DNA from: Nissolia schottii
Lineage: Eukaryota > Streptophyta > Magnoliopsida > Fabales > Fabaceae
Direction: 5' to 3'
Assembly: GCA_003254905.1 (NCBI GenBank)
Contig: QANU01028836.1
Location: 624,029-688,028, forward strand
DNA: 64,000 bases
Part shown: positions 37,801 through 51,149 of the stretch, piece by piece
Numbering within the stretch: position 1 is the first letter of the stretch
Layout of the letters: every line of letters begins with the position of its first letter
Notes under the pieces: generated by a model
What the model saw: the letters and a program-made list of their open reading frames with translations, nothing else
The model's database searches: none
What the model was told of the DNA's origin: nothing
Position numbers and translations under genes: made by a program

Positions 37801-40188
37801 GGACAAGATGAACATTAGGATTCAAGTGACCAAAAAAGAAAAACTCTCCTTCCTTGAATTTTAAAGTCAGGTTAAATACACATGCCTTATCGTTATAGTT
37901 AATAAAGTGCCTTTTTTCCCATTTAAATTTTTTAATATATAGTTAGTATAAAGAGTTTTACCCCACCTTCAATCATACGTAAGTTATTGTATATGTATGA
38001 CTTGTGATGCCGTAATTGTGTATGTTGTGACTGTTTTCAATTAATTTCTCTCAAATATCTTTATTTGACTAGAAGAATCTAAGTTCCAATAGAACCCACT
38101 AGAAGAAAAGATGCAAGTAACAGTAGCTTAGATTGGGCCAATTTTAATAGGGCATAGTATAAAGTATGAAGGTAGAAATTGGAGAGATGCGCTTGATTGT
38201 CGATCCATTTGTAACCAATCAGGATATCAGATATACATATCTCACATCCAAGTAGGCCACACTTTGGTTAGTCTTTGTAAGAACCAAGCCGCGCCACCCG
38301 TGATCTGTTCCGATTTGCTGAATCTTATTTTACGAATTAAACAAGTATATTATCTAGTGAAAGATTGTAATTTTATGACTGAAACTTATTGGGAACTGTT
38401 GTAAAGGAACGGAGTTAGGTAAGTATTCTCTGTTTGAAATATGATAGATGAATTGTGTCAAGTTCAAATACTTGTACTTGTTCCTCACATATCTATCTAG
38501 GAGTGGTTACCCTGCCATTTGTTATCTTCAAGCAGTTTTTACACAAGTGCTCGTGTGGAGCTTGGTATAGTTAGACATCGGGTCCACGAGGTACACGACT
38601 TGGCTGGGTGCAGCCCTTGGGCTCTCTGACTATGGACTTGTTACGAATCTTTGTAGCGTGGCCTAGAGCCCAGAATTTGGGCCCTGTGTCAGTATCATTG
38701 GGCCCATGATTTGGGTCGTAAAAGTAACACATTTTTACAATCTATTTTTATATTGTACACCACTATTGTTCGCTTAACATCTATTAATTAAAAATGGCTC
38801 TAGAATAAGATAAAGTAATTTGGGAGAGACATGAGTGCAAAAAATTGTAAATAAAAGATGGGAGAATATCTTCTACTTATAGTTGAGGGTAAAAAATGAT
38901 TAAAAAAACATGATCCTAAAAAGTAGTTGTTTCTAGAATTTTCTTTATTGTATAGATGTATAAAGAAAAAGAAGAAAAAAAGAATACTTGGAATATTGCT
39001 AAGGTGTGGCTGGCCCAGGTGTCACCACTCATATGGATGTGGAGGAAACAGCCAGAGACATTGTTTGGATCCCTTGAAATAGGGAGCACGATTCTGGAAA
39101 CGATACTCCAAGCTAGCTAGTGTTTTGTACCTTTGTTATGCCATCCGGGGATCCCTAATTCTTCTACTAATTAACCATGAAATACTATGATATGATATGA
39201 TGGGATTCCGATTCCACGTACTCTTGCTCAAATTTTTCACTACATGAAAATTGAAATGACACTTCTATTTATTTTATCATTATTTTTAATTTTTTTTGGT
39301 AGAAACGTTTCATGGTTCTCAATCATTTTTGAGAAAATATCATCTAAAATAAAGGTTTTATTTTAAAAAGTGAAATGAGTATTTTTATCATTAAATCATA
39401 AAAGTAGATAACTATTTTCATTTTTTTTTACACTTTTTTATTTGTTTATTATTTTCATTATTTATAACTATTTTCTTAACACTTAGTCATTTTTCCTTAG
39501 TTATTAGCTTATTTAGTTGATGAAATTAAGTTTTTTACTTACCTATTATGCATTTATATTTTATTCGTATTTCGTTAAGTATTTATGTTTATATTTTTAA
39601 TTCACATATAATAAAAAATCATATTCTATAAAAATTTGCATACATGATAAAAATTATTTTGAAAATAATATTATAAATTTAACAAATTAATATTTAAATA
39701 TTATAAAATTTCTTCTTCAATAATTTAGAGTGTTAAAAAAGTTAATTTCATCAAAGTGAGTCATATGCGATTATGATTATTGGTGATTATCTATAAATTA
39801 AAAAAAAATGAAATAAAATAAAATATTTAGCTATCAAGTCATTAAAAGATATTTAGCTAATGCAGTAGAACATAATTATCATCCGAAAATATTATGGAAT
39901 ATACGAAGTATAACTCCTTTTATAATTTTCATTTTTTCCTCTAAAAAACGAGAGAATGTTTTTGCTATCAATTTTTTTAAAAAAAAAAAACTAGAATTTT
40001 GATATCAGACATTATAAGATGATCGGCTATGATTTTCTTTTTTTTAGAATTTTTTGTGGAAAGTGTTTCTGTTTCTGTTTTTTCAGAATACAAATTCATG
40101 ATATTGCTATTAACACCAAAAGCTATGAGAATGGGCTGGATCAAGATATCCGGGCTATGTCAAATAATGTTGTTGTTGCTATTGGTTT

Positions 40189-40189
<1 letters not shown>

Positions 40190-40236
<47 letters not shown>

Positions 40237-40240
40237 TTCA
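40190..40240. repeat. (TTTA)n microsatellite
   Basis: About twelve ATTT/TTTA tetranucleotide units in a row. Confidence 0.95.
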
Positions 40241-41837
40241 TATATAGAATGTTTGGATGGGCAAGCACTTAGATGAGAAATAATCTACATAAGAATGAAC
40301 CTCTAACATCGAGAGCATAACTTAGGTTCTACCAATCCGCATTCTACAAAGGATTTGAATTTTTAAAACACAATGGCTTAATATTCCTCGGCTAGAAGTA
40401 TATTTATTTAGTCACAATATTTCATATTTAACAGTGCTATGCTTTTAAATTGTGGTAACAATTGTGGCCACATTAGCCATATTTTCTGGCAAATCTTTAT
40501 AATCGAAGCGCAATTGTATGCAACCACAGTTTGAAACCATGAACAATACTACCAGTTTGGATCAACATTGAACGATGAGCTTCTAAATTTATCCGATCAA
40601 TCTCTAATGAAGGTTAAAGATCCACTCTACCAAACATTTTCATAATTAGCCGTTGAATCTTTATGATATTGAAAATGCAGATAGAACATTCCCTATCAGA
40701 ATCATTTTTTTAGCTTGACAATAAATGTTTTAATTCGGACTTGACACTTCTAAAATCAGTTTTAGCCCTCAATTAGCTTTTCTAACGGGCCGATCAGACT
40801 CCTTAAACTTAACCAGAACAAACATATTACTCCCACCCCAATAAACTACTTTCGTGGAATCAACAAAGTTTTCCCATATACATGATAGATACAGTTTTCC
40901 CCTTTCCTGAACAAGGCCATGCATTGGGCCATTGGGCTATGTTGTTTGGTACTTATAAGGGCAGGGGTCCAATTTTTCCAAATGTTTTCAAGTCGTATTT
41001 ACTTTGTCAATTGAGGAAAAAAAATACAAATCTTGAGGGAGGGTCCAATTTGCATGTTATATAGCCCATGCACGTAGTCGAACTAATTTTTGACCCAAAA
41101 AAAAAAGTAGTTGGATTAATTATTATTTGTCACTTTTGATAAATACATGTTTGATCTGTTATAAAAAAAGAAAGACATAAAGGCCGAATGAGAAACACAT
41201 TCCGCCTAATCAGTCACACTAAAGTCACTTGATACAACGATCAATAAAATCTTTGTGGACTAGTTTAGGTAAGTGGTAACAGGTAGGTTACTAGTACTTG
41301 TTAAGAATTTTAAAATATAAACTTATATGAAAATTAAAAATTTTGCATTTTTAAAAATCTTATTAATTTTTATATCAAATTTTATCCTTCATCTTCTGTT
41401 TCATTGAGCGGAGTTTCCTCTTGTATACCCCGCCAGTGGGTGAACCAGATTGTTGCTTGGCTGTGTTTCGTACACAATAGCATCATACTTCCCTTTCAGT
41501 GAAATTAGGGCATATCTCATTGCCTTGTAAGTCCAATAGGGCCCGTCACATGGTCTTGCTTCCGTCTTTTGGCAGTCCAAAGCAATGATCTGTTGAAAAT
41601 TATTAGTAATTTTCTGTTAAGTGTAGGCTTTCTTGGTTGATGTGTGTGTGCCTTGTAAAGCTCTTCTCAATTTTAGCTTGTAAAATTGAGAGGTCACGCG
41701 TATGGAAATCTCTTCCAATGTTAAATTGATGGTCAACATTCACAAGGCTTATCTATAAATAAGCCTTTGATTATTTTTAATAACTATAACAAGTTGACAC
41801 ATCTCATTTTTCTCTTATAGAAGAGTTTCTCTTTATA

Positions 41838-42180
41838 TCCATCCAGTTTTTCACGTGTCAATGTTAAGGAAATACATGCATGATGACTTTCATATCCTCT
41901 CTCTACAAGTAGTAGAGGTTGATGAAAATCTATCGTATGGAGAGGAACTTGTGACAATTGTCAAAAGGAAAATTCAGAAGTTTCGTTCGAAGGAGGTGGC
42001 CTCTATGAAAGTGATCTAGAGGAAACACTATAGAGAGGAAGCAATATAGGAAGTGTAAAAGGCCATGCAAACTAAGTATCCATATTTTTATTTGACCCCT
42101 AGGGTACGCTCAGTTAGGTTTAGTTCAACTAATTTATGTTTCACTTGAATTTGGGGACCAAATTCTTTTAAGGGGAAGAA
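41838..42180 (+). pseudogene. Ty3/gypsy integrase C-terminal fragment
   Basis: From about 41838 the frame reads the end of a gypsy integrase/polyprotein: a Val-Phe-His-Val-Ser-Met-Leu-Arg-Lys-Tyr block (41850-41879), then a Lys/Arg-rich region with two stop codons (near 42018 and 42048). A polypurine tract AAGGGGAAGAA (42170-42180) ends it. Everything upstream of the fragment is missing. Confidence 0.8.
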
Positions 42181-43960
42181 TGTAATACTCTAGAATCTTG
42201 CGTCAATAGAAACAGACTTATATTATTTACGAAGTAAAAAAAATCACAAATACCACTATATATTTTAAAGTTATTCACTATTCATTTCATCTTTATATAA
42301 TTATTTATCAAATATTACGATGCTTATCTACAAGTCATTTTATTTTACTCGTATCTTATAATAATACTACAATATATTGGCTATCATGCATGTTTGCGAT
42401 AGTAGCCATATATTGGTCTCCTGACAAGTTTCTAGTCATTCCTAATTTTTTTTACTAACATCATAAATTCTCTTAATGAAATAACAAATTTTCCTATATT
42501 TTTTACTTAGTCTAGCTATAGTCTTTATGACCTATATGACTTCTTTGACTTATTTTATACAATAATACAAAAAATTTGGGCGATGCATCTTTTCCTAATT
42601 TTATACACGTTACACAATTATTTATATTTATATATATATANGGGGAGCAAACTTGGTTAGTACAACAAGCAATAATAAATGTTAGAAAGAAAATGATGAA
42701 ACGTGTTGGGCATGCTCCTTGTCAAATTTCTTCTATAAAAGACTGAGCCTTTTACGTAGTTTGTCATCAGTGTGAGAAATAGAAGATTTCCTTTCCTTGT
42801 GTCTGTGTATGAGTGAGGAACGAGAGAAAAATAATTGTGAGGTATATTACTTGTGAGGCTTGGAATCAGGAATGAAGATCGACATTCCACAAAAGTTATC
42901 AAGGAACGTCATGAGAGTTTCGGCGACTCTAGGTGAATGGTGGTTTCTCCGTTCTATTTTAACAGTCAATAATAATTATTTTCATGAATGATATTTTAGT
43001 ACAAGAAAAGTTTATTATATATCTTGGTGAGAATATTATCAAAAAATATTTTAGAATGTCCAAGGAATATAAGTTTCGGAAATAATTTATGAAAAATATT
43101 TATGAACTCGTGAAACATTTTATTTACACATGGGACCATTTGATAGTAAGTAAGGCATTGCATATTTAGCATGACAAGTATTATGATTTTTAGAAATTAT
43201 TATCATGATGATAAAATGAATGTATAAGCTTTGATTGGGAGTATCTAGATTAGAACTATACGTCAGCAATAACAAATGTTGACCCTGGTACCTTGTAAGC
43301 ATACTATGATGCCCGAGTAAATAGCACACTGTGAGGCTCAAGCAGATAACATACGATGATGCTCGAGCAATTAAATTTTACGCATACCGTGAGGCTTGGA
43401 CAGAACTCTAAGACAGATATCTCCCCAAATATTCAGAAGTTTGAAAAGTATTATCATCATCATCATCATCATTGATATTACTATTATCAACATTTATTGC
43501 ATTATGAGCTTCATGCTTGTTTATGTCTCACGTGAGCTGTGGGGTTCTGTCATTCACTGAGTTTTACGACTCACCCCTCATCTCATTAATTTTTTAGATA
43601 GTGTTATTGATCTGGAGTAAGGTTCCACATTCCAATTCAGGTGTCATTGGTGAGCTCCATTTTGTAATAGAGCTATTTGCTATTTTATTTATGTCTAGAG
43701 TGCTCTAGAGTCACATAGGCAGAAAGACGTTATTTTCAAGTATTGTTATGCATATATTTTGTTCTAGTTTTTCTTTTAAAATTTGTAAGGGATTTATATA
43801 CAGATATGTGACTTATGGATTTATTTATTTATGAAAGAATTTTAATTAAATTATTTAATTATTTTATTAAATAATCACATTTTCACATAAATTACGATCA
43901 AAGGCTTGCGTTAGAGGTCATACCTCTCATGCGCTAGTCATGACTTTTTGAGTCGTGACA
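42181..43960 (+). mobile_element. 3' LTR of a Ty3/gypsy retrotransposon
   Basis: The LTR starts TGTAATACTC exactly after the polypurine tract and appears to end at GAGTCGTGACA (43951-43960), giving about 1.78 kb bounded by TG and CA. It contains repeated GATGC(C/T)CGAG-type strings at 43310-43390 and a CAT microsatellite near 43454-43473. There is a single N at 42641. No matching 5' LTR was found in the window. The type looks like the Tekay/Del group, by inference only. Confidence 0.75.
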
Positions 43961-44411
43961 TATAAATTCTAGGCATGTCACAACGTACTCAGAAGATGTT
44001 GTGATGATTTGGCAAAATATTGAAAATATTCAATGGAGTCATCACCAATTTTTATTTAGGAAAAATTGGAAAAATCTTTAGTTTTACAAAATTGGCCTTT
44101 TGTAATATTGGGTTCGAGAGTCTAATTATGCATAGAGAATGATGGAAACCCTAATGAACCAATGGTAACTGGGTCTACACTAGCCTTTTAATCACACTAA
44201 CTCTCATTAATAGGTGTGCACAATCCACAATATGGATCAATAGCAACATTGGACTTATTATGTTTATCCATAATCAATATCATATTGCCAACCCAATTTT
44301 CACAAAATAAAAATTCATAATTATTTTAGCTCACATTATAGACAAATTCAACATTCTCCCACTTAGGTAAATTAATTGTGTTTCTTTTTCTTTTAAAATA
44401 TTCAAAACATA

Positions 44412-44560
44412 TTTTGAAAAAGACTCTTGGGTTCAACAATTAAAAAAAATACAACATGTAAAGGTGTCATTTGATTGTCATTTCATTTGAAAAAGACTCT
44501 TGGGTTCAACAATTTTGGCACTGATTTCTGAAGGTGTCATTAGATTGTCTCTGAGGTATA
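44412..44560. repeat. Two-copy tandem repeat, about 73-bp period
   Basis: TTTGAAAAAGACTCTTGGG occurs at about 44413 and 44486, each followed by GTTCAACAATT and later AAGGTGTCATT. Confidence 0.7.
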
Positions 44561-44874
44561 GGTTTAAGTTCATATAAAAATATAAGTCGCTATTGCTCTA
44601 GTTTTTGGTTTGTGTATGACTTTGACTATGCAACTGATTTTGATGCTCACGTTTTCTTTGCCTGCTAAATGTTATTACTCAGTTGCATCTATTGAATTGC
44701 TTATAGCTGGGAAGCTTGTATTTTCCTTTTCTTTATGTTAGACTCTTAGTTTATATTGTAGTTTGCTGATAGAAACACAATAAATAACATTTTGGTCCCT
44801 TTTGGCATGGTCTCTCAATTATTAGTAATTAAAAAACAATATAATTAAAACATACAACACACATTTTTTTTTAA

Positions 44875-45190
44875 ATACGGTTGAATCTAGTGGCGGTTAT
44901 GAATCGACCTAAATAAATGTTAAATTTTCAAAATAGAAAAAATTATGGCGTTTATAAACCGCCGCAATCTTTTTTCAGAATTTGTAAAGAATAAATTCTG
45001 TGGCGGTTTAGAATCGCTGTTAAATAAAACGAAAATTCAAATATTTGCGGCGGTTACGAACCGCCACTAAATTTCCAAGGAACTTATTCCAGCAAATCTG
45101 TTGAACTGTCACAAAGTGCTTTAAGTGGCAATTCAAAACCGCCGCTAAATGCTTTATGAACCGCCGCAAAGTGCCAGTTTTCTTGTAGTG
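44875..45190. mobile_element. CACTA-type transposon terminus
   Basis: The block ends in CTTGTAGTG (45182-45190), which read inward on the minus strand is CACTACAAG, a typical CACTA inverted end. Inside lie at least six subterminal repeats of an AACCGCC/GGCGGTT core in both orientations (for example 44890, 44960, 45003, 45050, 45138 and 45160). The opposite end and a transposase were not found, so this is a fragment or an element whose other end is degraded. Confidence 0.7.
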
Positions 45191-45199
45191 TCCTTTTTT

Positions 45200-47108
45200 C
45201 TCCTTGCCTCCACCTCTCCTCAACCTTGCTCGCATCTGTATCAACAGTAGTGGGTGGTTGCTAGTCCTAAGTCTTCACCAACAACACCCAAATCAGAAAC
45301 ATTGAATTTGGCTCCATTCCGCAACCACTTCACGTTCCCATAGCGCTTAATCTCCATTTCAACCTCTGCCTCCATTTTTTTTCTTTTACTACCATTCTTC
45401 AATTATAGATATGGAAATATTGAGCTTTTGAGTTGAATCATGTGGATCTAAAACCCAAATTGATGAAGATGGTGGATTTATGTTGTTGATGATAAGGTGG
45501 ATGAAATTTTTGGATTTCTAGATTTCTAGATTTTGGGTTATGGTTGTGGTGGATAGTGGGTGGCAGGTGGCTGCAGTGTTAGGGGAAAGGATAACGTAGT
45601 GGTGGTATCCCGACGTCGGCCTGACGACAGTGAGGGTGGAGTGGTGATGGTTGACAAAGACCAAAACTGTAAAAAGAGAGGGAGCAGGAGAAAGAAAGAG
45701 GAAAAAAAATTCATTCTTTGTTTGTTAAGCTCTGAAATTTTTGTTAAGTTTTGATTTTTATGGGTTGTTGTTGTGATTGTTGTGGTTTTAGATTTTTCTT
45801 GTACAATTTTCATGAAGATCCTTGAATTTTTTGGGATTTTTTCTTAGGGTTTTCTTGGTTCTTTGATGGCAGCTAGATGATGCTTTGCGGTGTTGGTCGG
45901 AGTGGATGTTAGAGGACGTGGAGTGGCACCGGCGTCAGTGGCCATGGAGGGACAAAGCATCGGTGTTGTGGTTTGTGGAGGGATGGTGGGTGTAGAAGGA
46001 AGTGAGAGAGGGGAGATAAGAAGAATTAGATGAGAGAGAGGAATGTTAATGACTAATTAAAAAAAAAATTGTTACATGGTCCTTTTAACTAAACGATGTC
46101 ATTTTGATAGGTCTCACGTAGAATGCCAATGTGAAACTTAACGTGACATATCAACAATGTTGTAATGGGTTTGGAATAAGGGACTAAGTTGATTCACAAT
46201 TTACACTTTCAAAGATAAAAGTGACTCATTTTGAAATTCAGAGACGAAAACAACTCATGCTTACACTTTTAATCTTACACTTTTAATGACTGAAGTGAAC
46301 ATTTCTCCTTTCTCCTACTCTCTTAGTTTTGAAGAAATAAGTTGAAAGAAGGGCAGGATGCAGCCCATGATAGTTTGGACCACATATGGGCCCATATTGG
46401 TTGTTCAAATATGGCCTAGTTCCTATATTTATATACAATAATCAGTATATCATTTTTTTCACGTAAAATTTATCATGGTTTATGGCTTATGAGACAGAAT
46501 AAATATTGCATTAGTTGTGGGTCAGATATCTAATCTCACATACCACTCCGGGCTCCAGCCATGCCCTTAGAAATATAAATTTGTTTATCAACCTTCACCT
46601 AAGATCAATTGTTGGTCGAACTAATAGTTTTTTTTTCCCTCTTGAAAACAAGTAGTTCGATAAAGTCTTCTTAATGATTGATTCATTGATTCATAGAGGA
46701 AGGTTTTTATTTTATTACTTTTAAAAGAAACTCACAATTTTGAATAAAGGTGGTGGTTGGATAAACTTCTCTCTAAAGTTGCGACATTGGACCTCTAATA
46801 TTAATGGAGAAAATTTGACTTAGTCGGAGTCTACTTCTAATACAAATAATCTATCTATTTATTTATAATATATTTTATGATACCAATTATCTGCATTCTG
46901 GCACATTATCTAGTTTGTTGAGTTGTCACTCTCAGAACCCTCATCCTCTAATAACTCTATACTCTTATTACATTTCAAGAATTTTTAGAAGACCCAAGCA
47001 ACCCACTTACCATTCTCACAAAGACCAAACATAAAAATAAAAAAAAAACATATTTCAAATGAAATGATGTAATAGAAGAGGGTAATTTGCTACAGGACTA
47101 GTGTTTGT
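45200..47108. other. Intergenic region with one-armed repeat remnants
   Basis: A GTGG-rich segment at about 45530-45990 stands out in base composition but has no recognisable gene. At 46080-46310 there are strings typical of long-TIR elements (GATGTCATTTTGA, CACTTTTAATGACTGAAG), with no matching second arm. Nothing else was recognised. Confidence 0.45.
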
Positions 47109-47116
47109 GTGCCAAC

Positions 47117-47629
47117 TAGGGGTGAACATGGGCCGGGTCGAATTTGACCATGTTTTCGACTCGACCCGACTTTAGTGGGTCAGATCCGCTCGGGTCAAAT
47201 TTTATTTTTTTGTATAGATACTTGTTGGACCTGCGACTAGTTTGGGTCGGGTCGGGGTTGGCGGGTGACCCATCATTTTTTTTAAAAAATCAATTTTTTA
47301 TAATAAAAAAAATATTTTTTAATCAAAAAATATATATTATGTTTTGATGCATAAAATGAATTTAAGCCAAAAAAAACTAATAATAAAAAGAAAAAAATAC
47401 TTTTTGTTTTTTAATATATATAAAATAATAAAAATAATAAAATAATAAAATAAAATAGCAGGTAGGCTAGTCAGGTCAGTTTTGACAAGTTGGACTCAGC
47501 ACTCTACCCAACATAAGTGATGGGTCAGGCAGATTTGACCCGTCGACTGGCTGATCCAACCTAACCTGACCCAAAGGGAGTTGGGTCGAGTCAGGTTGGC
47601 GGGTCAAACCCACTTCTTGAATACCCCTA
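47117..47629. mobile_element. hAT-type MITE, 513 bp
   Basis: The element begins TAGGGGTG and ends ATACCCCTA, so the tips are inverted repeats. It is flanked on both sides by the same 8 bases, GTGCCAAC (47109-47116 and 47630-47637), a perfect target duplication of the length made by hAT transposases. The subterminal parts are rich in GGGTC/GACCC strings in both orientations and the centre is A/T. No transposase is encoded. Confidence 0.85.
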
Positions 47630-47639
47630 GTGCCAACGA

Positions 47640-50600
47640 TGGCTGACTAAGACCAATGACGTCTTTTGGCGGACGACAAACAAGAGTGTCGGTTAATCGT
47701 CCGTCATCACATGTGCTTCCTCTATTTCGTCCACTTCTCTGAATCCTTAACTCCCAAATCTACCCTCCACCTCCCTCATCCTTTTCCATCATTGCCATTC
47801 TTGAATGAAAGCTTTTTAGACTAGCTTTTTCCCTATTCAATGCACGGTGGCGTTTATGGTGCATAATTAAGCTATCTTTTTATTGAATTTGATTGTCATT
47901 TCTGCAGTAGGTTTAATCTTCATAAGGGCTTTTTTCTTCCTTCCACATTACTATTTATAAATTTATTTGGATTTTTTTAACTTGCTAAATATTTTTCTTC
48001 GATGTCTAGGTGGAATGTGCCAAGAATGTGAAACTGACCATTCTACCACTTGTATAATTTTCACTAATTATATAAATTTATAGAATTTATTAATTATTCC
48101 AAGTAATATTAATTTGGGGAAGAAGTTTATGATCTACATTTTGCATGTGAACTTTTGGGTTTAGTTATCCGTGCAATTCACCAAAATAAAGCACAACATT
48201 TCCGAAAATATATCTTGCTTTGATTAAGATTTTCACCATAAATTGCTCCATATGCTTGTCACAAGTTAAATGAACTTATTGACCTGAATGTTGATTTAGA
48301 AATGCATGAGGTCTACATGAAATAGGGAGTTTCAAAAGCCAATGATACTTGCTTAGACACTTTTCTCATTTTTATTGATAAAATGTATTTTATGTATCTT
48401 TAAATATTGTAGATTGCATGAGAAAAAAATCTCTAAAGTTAATTTTTTTTTCAATATTTAATCTTTTGTAACTTTTCCTTCTAATTGCTCCCTACAAGTG
48501 TTTTGGTTTTAATCATTATACATGCTTAGCGTAATACTAAGCACCATCTAATAATATTCTCTTTTAAATGTTCTTTTTCCTTGTCTTTATCATCATGTTG
48601 ATACACTAGACTGCCCTTTGTCATGTTCATCGTAAGCTCTATTAGCTTATCAAAATGTCATGACTTTGATGATCTATTTGTTCCTCAACCACTTTTCAAT
48701 AGTGGAAAGATAGGTCAAGCAGATTGGTAAGGTTTAATTAAGCAAAAAATTAGATGCATTTATCTGTAAGAAAAATTAATATCATTCAAGTAACAAGTCT
48801 TTCATTAATTATTAGGTTGTGATCTATTAGTTACTATTGAAAACATAACATGATGTAGTGTGTCATCGTGAACCAACCGTCTTCATCATAGATTACCTCA
48901 ATAAATAAAAATCAGATTGGAGTGTTACAATTTTCAAAGAAAATTTGGAGTGTAATGTTGTTGTGTTATGCAAATAAACTTCATGCAGGTTGTCTAGTGG
49001 TTGGTCCCTATTCTCTAAAGAATGTGAATTGTAAGCTAGAGATTATGTATCTTTGAGCTTATCAACAAAGAGAATAGGTAGTGTTTGATGTTCATATTTT
49101 TTGATGTCATTGCAAAGCAACTATTTGGAGTTGTTGGTTTCCATAATTTTGTAAAGATGTATAACTCCTTTCTTACACTAAGTAAAAGTAACATTGACTT
49201 CTTTTTACAGTTAATCTCAATTAATGTAAATTCCTAATTTTTTCTTGAGATTTAGAGTTTCAATTTATCATAAGATTCAGAATTTCAATTTTATCATACC
49301 CTTTATAACCGGAGTTGTGTTTATGTGTTATATATACTATAGTTGTTTTATTCTAGGTTTTAATATTTTCTCACTCCCTATTTCTCCAGGACATGTGTAA
49401 CAAGTATTAATGCATCAGTGTAATGGTCATAGACCAATACAAAGATCAAATGCATAAATATAACAATAGCTAATGAATTGAGTGTTAATTACAATAGCTT
49501 AATTGTATTTAGGTCGTCACTTACTAAGTGAAAGAATTAATATGACGAAGAAATAAGAAAAGCGGAATAATTGATCAATTTAGGAAATAGAGGGGAAAAA
49601 GCGAGAAACCAATTGAGGTAAAGAGAAATTCAAGAAGGAGAAGTTAGATAAATTTTTCACAAATTCGAAATACCTATACCTTGCTTTCCTATTTGCCTGC
49701 ACATTGCACGGGTTAGAATTTAGTTACTTTTGAATTCTATGGCAAAAGTTTGATCTTTGTTATTTTCATTCTTTTCATTAACGGGGCTTGACAAACACTT
49801 TATCCTTGTCAAGCAAATGTTTTATATAGTGAGTAATTATTTTAAGTGGTAATTATAAGGGTAACAGTGACAAATAATGAGTAGTTATTGTACGTCATAA
49901 CTATAAAGATAAAAGTAGCAAATAAAGTTGGACACCAAGAAAAAGTTACTTCTTGGTATCCTTTTTATTGTATTGTATAAATAAAAGATGATGATGATGA
50001 TGATGATAGTAATAATAATAATAATAATAATAGTAATTGATCAATGCATTGTTGATATTTAAAAAAATAAAAATAAAAACCTGAAGCATTTAGAAGAGTC
50101 CATATTTGGACATATTCAAACTTGTCATCCTGTGATTGCATGTGACCAAACCCAGCATTTGCACAATTTTGTAGGCATAAAATCAAATAAGTTTCAAAAT
50201 GCATTTGTAACTTAGTGTCCTCTCTCTTTCGTTCCACACCATAATAACAATCACGCACAGAATGTGTGTTTCTTCTGTCAAGCTTTGATGAATCAAACTG
50301 CCCCATTCCTTCAATTCCTGTTCCCACATCAGGATCCAATCTCAGATTTCAGTATATATTGGGGCCACTATCCATTCCAACCAATTTATAATAGTACCAC
50401 TCAGATTTCCTCGTTATCTTTTGATATTCAATGCACTTCATATACATTATTTACTGTGTGTCTATGATGATTAGATCTATGCCTTCCAATTAGTATATGT
50501 AGTAATACACATTAGAATCATTATATTCTAGTATTTCAAATTTTATATTATTGTTTTTTATTTTAACTAAATCGCTAGTGTTGTTATCTTGGCTAAGAAG

Positions 50601-50640
50601 TTTTGAATTAAAATATAGCATTTAACTCGTTTTTGTGTTT
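47640..50640. other. Intergenic region, no clear gene
   Basis: AT-rich DNA with no supported gene. A short perfect inverted pair (ACCAAGAA at 49934-49941 and TTCTTGGT at 49950-49957) and a GAT/AAT microsatellite at about 49987-50035 are present. A minus-strand stretch at 50080-50330 is open and somewhat protein-like but starts at TTG and has no recognised motif. Confidence 0.5.
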
Positions 50641-50654
50641 TTTTGGATACAACG

Positions 50655-51145
50655 ATCTTTTTAATAGTTAACCTCACTTTTTGGACAAAAGAGGATGGTA
50701 TTGTCCACAAACTGCAGGTGAGTCAATGCAATATTATCCCTTCCAATTTTTAGATAATCTATGAAATCCTCTTCTACTGGTCGTAGAATAATCTTATTCA
50801 GCATTTTAGCAACTAGAATGAATAGAAATGGAGACATATGATCACCCTGACTTAGACCACGCTGCATCTTAGAAGGCTTTGTAGGAATTCCATTTACAAG
50901 TATAAACATAGAAGCGGAAGATAGGCACATCTTCGCTCAACCTCTCCATTTTTCAGTGAACCCCATTGACGTCAGGACCAATTTACCATGTCGTAAGCTT
51001 TCTGGAAATCCAATTTTACTAAGGCAGTCTCCTTCTTATTTTTCTTTAGCTATTGAGTAACTTCACATATAATTAAAGCATTGTCCAAAATCTGTCGTCT
51101 CGCCACAAAAGCACTCTAATTTTCACTAATAAGGATGTAGTGGTC
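50655..51145 (-). pseudogene. LINE reverse-transcriptase fragment
   Basis: Read on the minus strand, this carries plant LINE RT blocks in order: a Leu-Asp-Phe-x-Lys-Ala-Tyr-Asp block (about 50990-51025), then Leu-Ser-Gln-Gly-Asp-x-Met-Ser-Pro-Phe-Leu-Phe (about 50820-50860), then a box where the usual Phe-Ala-Asp-Asp has become Phe-Val-Asp-Asn (about 50694-50705). Frameshifts and stops separate the blocks. No endonuclease, tail or ends are seen. Confidence 0.85.
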
Positions 51146-51149
51146 TAAT

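Larger units (their letters stand above)
33530..41830. other. Intergenic region with scattered repeats, no gene
   Basis: No coding gene can be supported. A two-copy tandem repeat lies at 34601-34819. At 37130-37260 and 37500-37620 there are CT-rich stretches that read like promoter or 5' UTR sequence without an attached gene. At 38530-38710 a GC-richer block with repeated GGGCCC-type strings may be an LTR fragment. A TTTA microsatellite lies at about 40190-40240. Confidence 0.5.

Noticed and set aside
49964-50339. 124-codon minus-strand open frame
   Set aside because: It starts at TTG, includes a poly-Leu/Ser stretch translated from a microsatellite, and shows no known domain.
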